Translations under genes and position numbers: made by a program
Origin: Phycomyces nitens
Lineage: Eukaryota; Mucoromycota; Mucoromycetes; Mucorales; Phycomycetaceae
DNA length: 64,000 bases
Assembly: GCA_022702545.1 (NCBI GenBank)
Contig: JAHRBC010000001.1
Span: forward strand, 4,526,001-4,590,000
Direction: 5' to 3'
Shown here: one piece after another, positions 61,686 to 64,000 of the stretch
How positions within the stretch are numbered: the stretch's first letter is position 1
Layout: each line of letters begins with the position of its first letter
The notes under the pieces: model-generated
Databases searched by the model: none
Seen by the model: only the letters and a program-made list of their open reading frames with translations
What the model was told of the DNA's origin: nothing

Positions 61686-62750
61686 AATAAACCAAATACA
61701 AATATAATTATAATTATAAAAGGCATTTATCATAAGAAACAACAGAACCACCTCTATACCAAGCAGCGAGAATATTGATTGTATAAAACTAGTTATTCGA
61801 TGAATTAAAAAAAATGGGTTTAATAGTAATAGAAATCAAAGTATTCTACAAAACAATTCTAAATTCTGTCCAAACCCATACTTTCTCGACATTTTTTTTT
61901 ACAGTTATATAAATCTTGATCGCTTTACTGACGTTTATATTTACACTGGTTTCTGGTTGATCATGCCAACTTTTATAGCTATCTGTCTTTATAATTCATC
62001 GTTTTCAAAGTTAAACTTTTAGATACAGTTTCTGAGGATATTTAGCTCCAACTTTTCAAATTGGATTTTATTCCATGTCGTTCATATCAATAATAGTCTT
62101 TGGTGTGCTCTAGACAATAAAGCCAGTCAGTTACACCCAAGAAAAGTCAAAGACTAGATAGCTTTTTTTATTTATTTATTTATCTCCAGTTTCTTTAAGC
62201 ACGTGTAAACTGATACTTTGTGGTTGTATTTTCTAATGTTGTAAGCATTATCATTATTGTTTGCTAATAGAAATACCTTGATGTGGGACAATCTCTTTAC
62301 TTTCAGCTTTGGATCAATGAAAAGCAAATACCTTCTTTTCTTTTCATTTCTTTTTTTACTTTGACCTCTTGTAAACAATACAAAATACCTCTGGCCACAA
62401 GAATAGATTGTGCCTGAATAGCCTTGGAGATTTGTTGAAATTTAGGCTTAAAATCACATTGCCTGGGATAAAGAGCTTCTTTAAGGATTCCACAGTTGTG
62501 CAAGGAAGAATTGGAGGCTATGCGATCTATTTCTGGAAATGATGTATAGCAAAAGGTATTAATTCACATCGAATGATCTAATGGAAATCCCGGCCCGATT
62601 CACTATGTTCTGTCACAGACACCGACTGTATGACAGAGCCGAAAATGCTGTGACTTGTGTCCAGGTATTTATATTGCCCACTTTCTCCGTCTCTTTGTAC
62701 AGCAGCAACTTTGCTTTCGAACCGTCCCTACTCTTCATCTGCCCAGGTTC
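61686..62750. other. Intergenic region UBP8-like to CYP51
   Basis: 1.07 kb. Contains T/A-rich tracts and, near the end, what may be a 5'-leader intron of CYP51 (CAG-GTATTTAT at 62663 to TGCCCAG at 62746). No gene seen. Confidence 0.45.
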
Positions 62751-64000
62751 ATGGCAATCCTTTCGCTCATCGCACAGCTTGCTCCCTCGCTCACCTCGGT
62801 TTTCCTGTATGGAATTCTCGGTCTGGTGGTTGTGTTCAGTATCCATATTTTGTCCCAACTGGTATGACTCTTTACGCTAAACTCAACATACTTATCTCAC
62901 CTACCCAAAGGTTGTCCCAAGAGACCCCAACCAACCAAAACTTGTATTTTCGTGGGTTCCTTTCCTCGGAAATGGTGTTGAGTTCGGCATGTAAGTTAGT
63001 GAGAACAAAATATGTCAAATCCAGTCTTGTACCTGCATGTATCTCATGTGATATCTCATATCAGGAACCCCATTGGTTTCATCCAAAAATGTCAAAAGCT
63101 CTATGGTGATGTCTTTACTTTCAAGTTAGTCGGAAAAAGTGTGACTGTGTGCCTGGGTGCCGATGGCAACCAGTTCGTGTTCAACAATAAGCAGAACTTG
63201 TCTTCGGCTGCAGAGGCCTATAATGACATGACCAAGCGTGTATTCGGCTTTGACGTTGTTTATGATGCCCCCCATAGCGTATTTATGGAGCAGAAGAGGT
63301 AGGGATTCCAAGGAGTAAAATAAAATGATAATATATGCATAAGGAGGTGCTGACAATGGATTATAGATTCATCAAGGCCGGTTTGACTCTAGAGAGTTTC
63401 CGTGCACATGTTCCCCTGATTGTCAAGGAAACCACTGAATTTTTTGCCGACTTTAAGAAGCCCACTGGCTCTATGGATGCCTACAGTACCTTTAGCAAGC
63501 TCATTATCTGCACTGCCTCCCGCTGCCTCATGGGCAAGGAAATCCGTGCTGCTCTTCACGAAGGTGTTGCTGATCTCTACTATGACCTCGACCAGGGTTT
63601 CCAGCCCATCAACTTTATGTTCCCCAACCTCCCCCTGCCCTCTTATCGTAGACGTGATGCTGCTCGTGAAAAGATGACCGAACTTTTCTCCAAGATTATC
63701 CAGAGAAGAAAGGCAGAAAATGATAATGTAAGTGGGATTTGTAAAAAAAAAAAAAGGGTGCCTTGTCTAAACATCCCTATCTAGTCAAACATCGATCTCT
63801 TGCAGGCCCTCATCGATTCGTCCTACAAGGATGGTGTTCCTATCCCTGACCACCACATTGCTGGTATGATGATTGCTGTCCTCTTTGGCGGCCAGCACAC
63901 CTCGGCTACTACCTCTGCCTGGACTACCTTGGAACTTGCCAACAGACCTGAACTTGTCCAGGCCCTTCGTGAAGAACAGATTGCTAAACTCGGTTCGCTC
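62751..64000 (+). CDS. ERG11: Lanosterol 14-alpha-demethylase, CYP51/ERG11 (3' end missing)
   Basis: Cytochrome P450 that removes the 14-alpha methyl of lanosterol for ergosterol; the azole antifungal target, on ER membranes. ATG 62751 starts an N-terminal anchor (FLYGILGLVVVFSIHIL). Exons: 62751-62861, 62911-62990, 63065-63298, 63367-63727, and 63785 to the window edge. Landmarks: VPRDPNQPKLVFSWVPFLGN, the B-C region FGFDVVYDAP, KRFIKAGLTLESFRAHV, FQPINFMFPNLPLP, and the I-helix GGQHTSATTSAW with the (A/G)G-xT motif. Cysteine ligand and heme-binding region lie beyond the window. A tyrosine (EAYND) sits where Candida Y132 falls. Mucorales carry two CYP51 paralogs; I cannot say which this is. 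Confidence 0.95.

Overview
The window is nuclear DNA of a filamentous fungus, most likely an early-diverging one of the Mucoromycota (Mucorales-like). The evidence is many short introns (about 50-110 nt), AT-rich intergenic DNA with microsatellites, and a gene set that combines yeast-type fungal genes (STE12 with two C2H2 fingers, ERG11/CYP51, OSH3, PEX24/30-like) with genes often lost in yeasts (HEN1, Bin3/MEPCE-type methyltransferase, TBC1D20-like RabGAP, SERINC). A convincing U12-type AT-AC intron fits the Mucoromycota, where minor-spliceosome components have been reported (Rhizopus, Phycomyces). The species itself cannot be fixed from the sequence.

Layout. 0-3 kb: 3' part of VPS53 (GARP complex). 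5.2-7.0 kb: ankyrin-NUDIX NADH pyrophosphatase (NUDT12/Npy1 type). 8.3-9.2 kb: penta-EF-hand protein. 9.6-12.7 kb: OSH3-type oxysterol-binding protein (GOLD-PH-FFAT-ORD), convergent with SERINC (12.9-14.9 kb). A roughly 1-kb dispersed repeat with a near-identical core flanks this block in opposite orientations (about 3.07-4.06 and 16.49-17.50 kb). 18.1-24.9 kb is a dense block: HEN1 (minus) diverging from a C1-PEX24/DysF membrane protein (plus), then a Bin3-type RNA cap methyltransferase (plus) converging on a SET-MYND protein (minus). 25.1-25.8 kb: C2H2 factor. 28.8-30.5 kb: TBC1D20/GYP8-type RabGAP with the U12-type intron. 32.2-33.2 kb: three-finger C2H2 factor. 33.6-35.3 kb: p47/Shp1. 37.9-39.7 kb: N-myristoyltransferase. 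40.8-42.9 kb: STE12. 43.5-44.0 kb: secreted fasciclin-domain protein. 44.0-49.7 kb: a gene-poor stretch. 49.7-51.7 kb: PRP19. 52.1-54.5 kb: MFS transporter. 55.4-56.9 kb: SWIB-domain protein. 59.3-61.7 kb: Ubp8/USP22-type SAGA deubiquitinase. 62.8 kb to the end: CYP51, cut by the window edge.

Genes are independent transcription units, not operons, and most are housekeeping. Themes that recur are membrane traffic (VPS53, OSH3, SERINC, RabGAP, PEF, p47), peroxisomes (NUDT12 homolog with a possible PTS1, PEX24-like), RNA metabolism (HEN1, Bin3, PRP19) and transcription or chromatin control (STE12, two C2H2 factors, SWIB, Ubp8). The most unusual features are in gene structure: one AT-AC intron, three GC-AG introns, a 2-nt microexon and very short exons. 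I saw no tRNA, rRNA, CRISPR array or intact autonomous transposon by eye. Exon models for OSH3, SERINC, HEN1, the C1-PEX24 gene, the SET-MYND gene, the RabGAP and PEF were summed by hand and close in frame; the other models are less exact at individual junctions.
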